Positions 63,657 through 64,000 of a DNA stretch of 64,000 bases are shown in pieces (the stretch's first letter is position 1; each line of letters begins with the position of its first letter). The notes under the pieces were generated by a model. It had not been told where the DNA came from. It worked only from the letters and a program-made list of their open reading frames with translations, and searched no databases. Source of the stretch: Actinomycetospora corticicola (GTDB taxonomy: Bacteria; Actinomycetota; Actinomycetes; Mycobacteriales; Pseudonocardiaceae); NCBI RefSeq assembly GCF_013409505.1, contig NZ_JACCBN010000001.1:1550001-1614000 (forward strand), read 5' to 3'. Both the position numbers and the translations under genes were made by a program.

Positions 63657-64000
63657 CTATTCCCCGTCTCGTCCGGTTTGATCGCTCCCGCCACCCAGAA
63701 GTGATCCGGCGATCAGGTGACCGCGCAGACGCGGGGAGAGGTGGACGAACACCGAGAGCATCGCACGCATGGAGGCGCGGACGTCGTCGTGCGCGCCGAG
63801 GTACCCGCGCTGCGCGACCGCCGGGAGGCTGAAGAAGCGCTCGAAGAACTCGGGGACGTCCGACGGCGGCATCCGCAGCAGGACGTCGAGCCCGCGCCGC
63901 CGCATGGCGTGCACGACGCGTCCCGCCGCCGGTCGCACCGCTCGACCGGCCGCGTCGACCCGCTCTGCATGGTCGGGTCGAGTGATCAGTGCATCAGCCA
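63657..64000 (-). CDS. Lycopene cyclase-like protein, C-terminal part
   Basis: Frame is open to the window edge; the stop is at 63657-63659. The visible 114 codons resemble the helical C-terminus of CrtL/CrtY-type FAD lycopene cyclases (DVPEFFERFFSLP, MRAMLSVFVHLSPRLR). The FAD-binding part is beyond the window. Carotenoid function is likely but not proven from this piece. Confidence 0.6.
   Translation of the reverse strand, partial: ADALITRPDHAERVDAAGRAVRPAAGRVVHAMRRRGLDVLLRMPPSDVPEFFERFFSLPAVAQRGYLGAHDDVRASMRAMLSVFVHLSPRLRGHLIAGSLLGGGSDQTGRDGE

Overview
The window is a contiguous piece of an actinobacterial chromosome. It has very high GC, many GTG starts, actinobacteria-specific genes (mihF, rbpA, opcA, whiA, a long group-2 type pyrF, a helicase-dead priA) and a gene order that closely follows the carA-to-sufT stretch I recall from Mycobacterium tuberculosis (Rv1383 to Rv1466). 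PE/PPE genes and the SufB intein are absent. Style and content suggest a Pseudonocardiaceae-type organism; the genus is an inference. I see no tRNA, rRNA, CRISPR array, insertion sequence or prophage.

Layout. 1-5036: end of the pyrimidine cluster (carA partial, carB, pyrF). 5229-9088: mihF-gmk-rpoZ-coaBC-metK. 9249-14397: priA, then def-fmt-rsmB. 14422-19145: rpe, then ribE-ribBA-ribH, a PH-domain membrane protein and pyrD. 19252-25147: accessory genes (haloacid dehalogenase-like HAD, Rieske lipoprotein, SNF2 helicase plus SWIM protein, PIG-L deacetylase). 25398-30452: uvrC-rapZ-yvcK-whiA. 30589-34465: gapA-pgk-tpiA glycolytic operon behind a LacI-type palindrome, then secG and rbpA. 34486-38274: TrpB2-like enzyme, Lrp regulator, MocR regulator with a divergent small membrane protein. 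38351-46515 (minus): pentose-phosphate operon tkt-tal-pgi-zwf-opcA-pgl, the last five genes joined by identical 4-base GTGA overlaps. 46973-54353: haem genes ctaB and ctaA separated by a DUF559-type endonuclease and a quinone oxidoreductase, then an ABC exporter and an MptB-like mannosyltransferase. 54549-61037: complete SUF operon sufR-B-D-C-S-U-T. 61087-64000 (minus): an N-terminally truncated Mrr restriction enzyme, an adenylate cyclase/universal stress pair, and the end of a lycopene cyclase-like gene.

How the genes work together. Most are core metabolism: pyrimidine, SAM, flavin, haem, Fe-S cluster and central carbon. Regulators are embedded next to targets: SufR heads the suf operon with an inverted repeat over its promoter, and MocR faces a small membrane-protein gene across a set of direct repeats. 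A striking number of genes (priA, def, rpe, PIG-L, lrp, qor, ctaA, mptB, probably trpB2 and the HAD gene) carry a -10-like hexamer 6 to 8 bases before the start codon and so look leaderless.

The least ordinary signals are in two small accessory slots. At 47958-49076 three copies of a 56-bp hairpin-capable repeat flank a DUF559-family endonuclease gene. At 61051-62056 a truncated mrr gene is bracketed by a perfect 40-bp palindrome and a 14-bp inverted repeat. Neither is proof of a new system; both are the best leads here.
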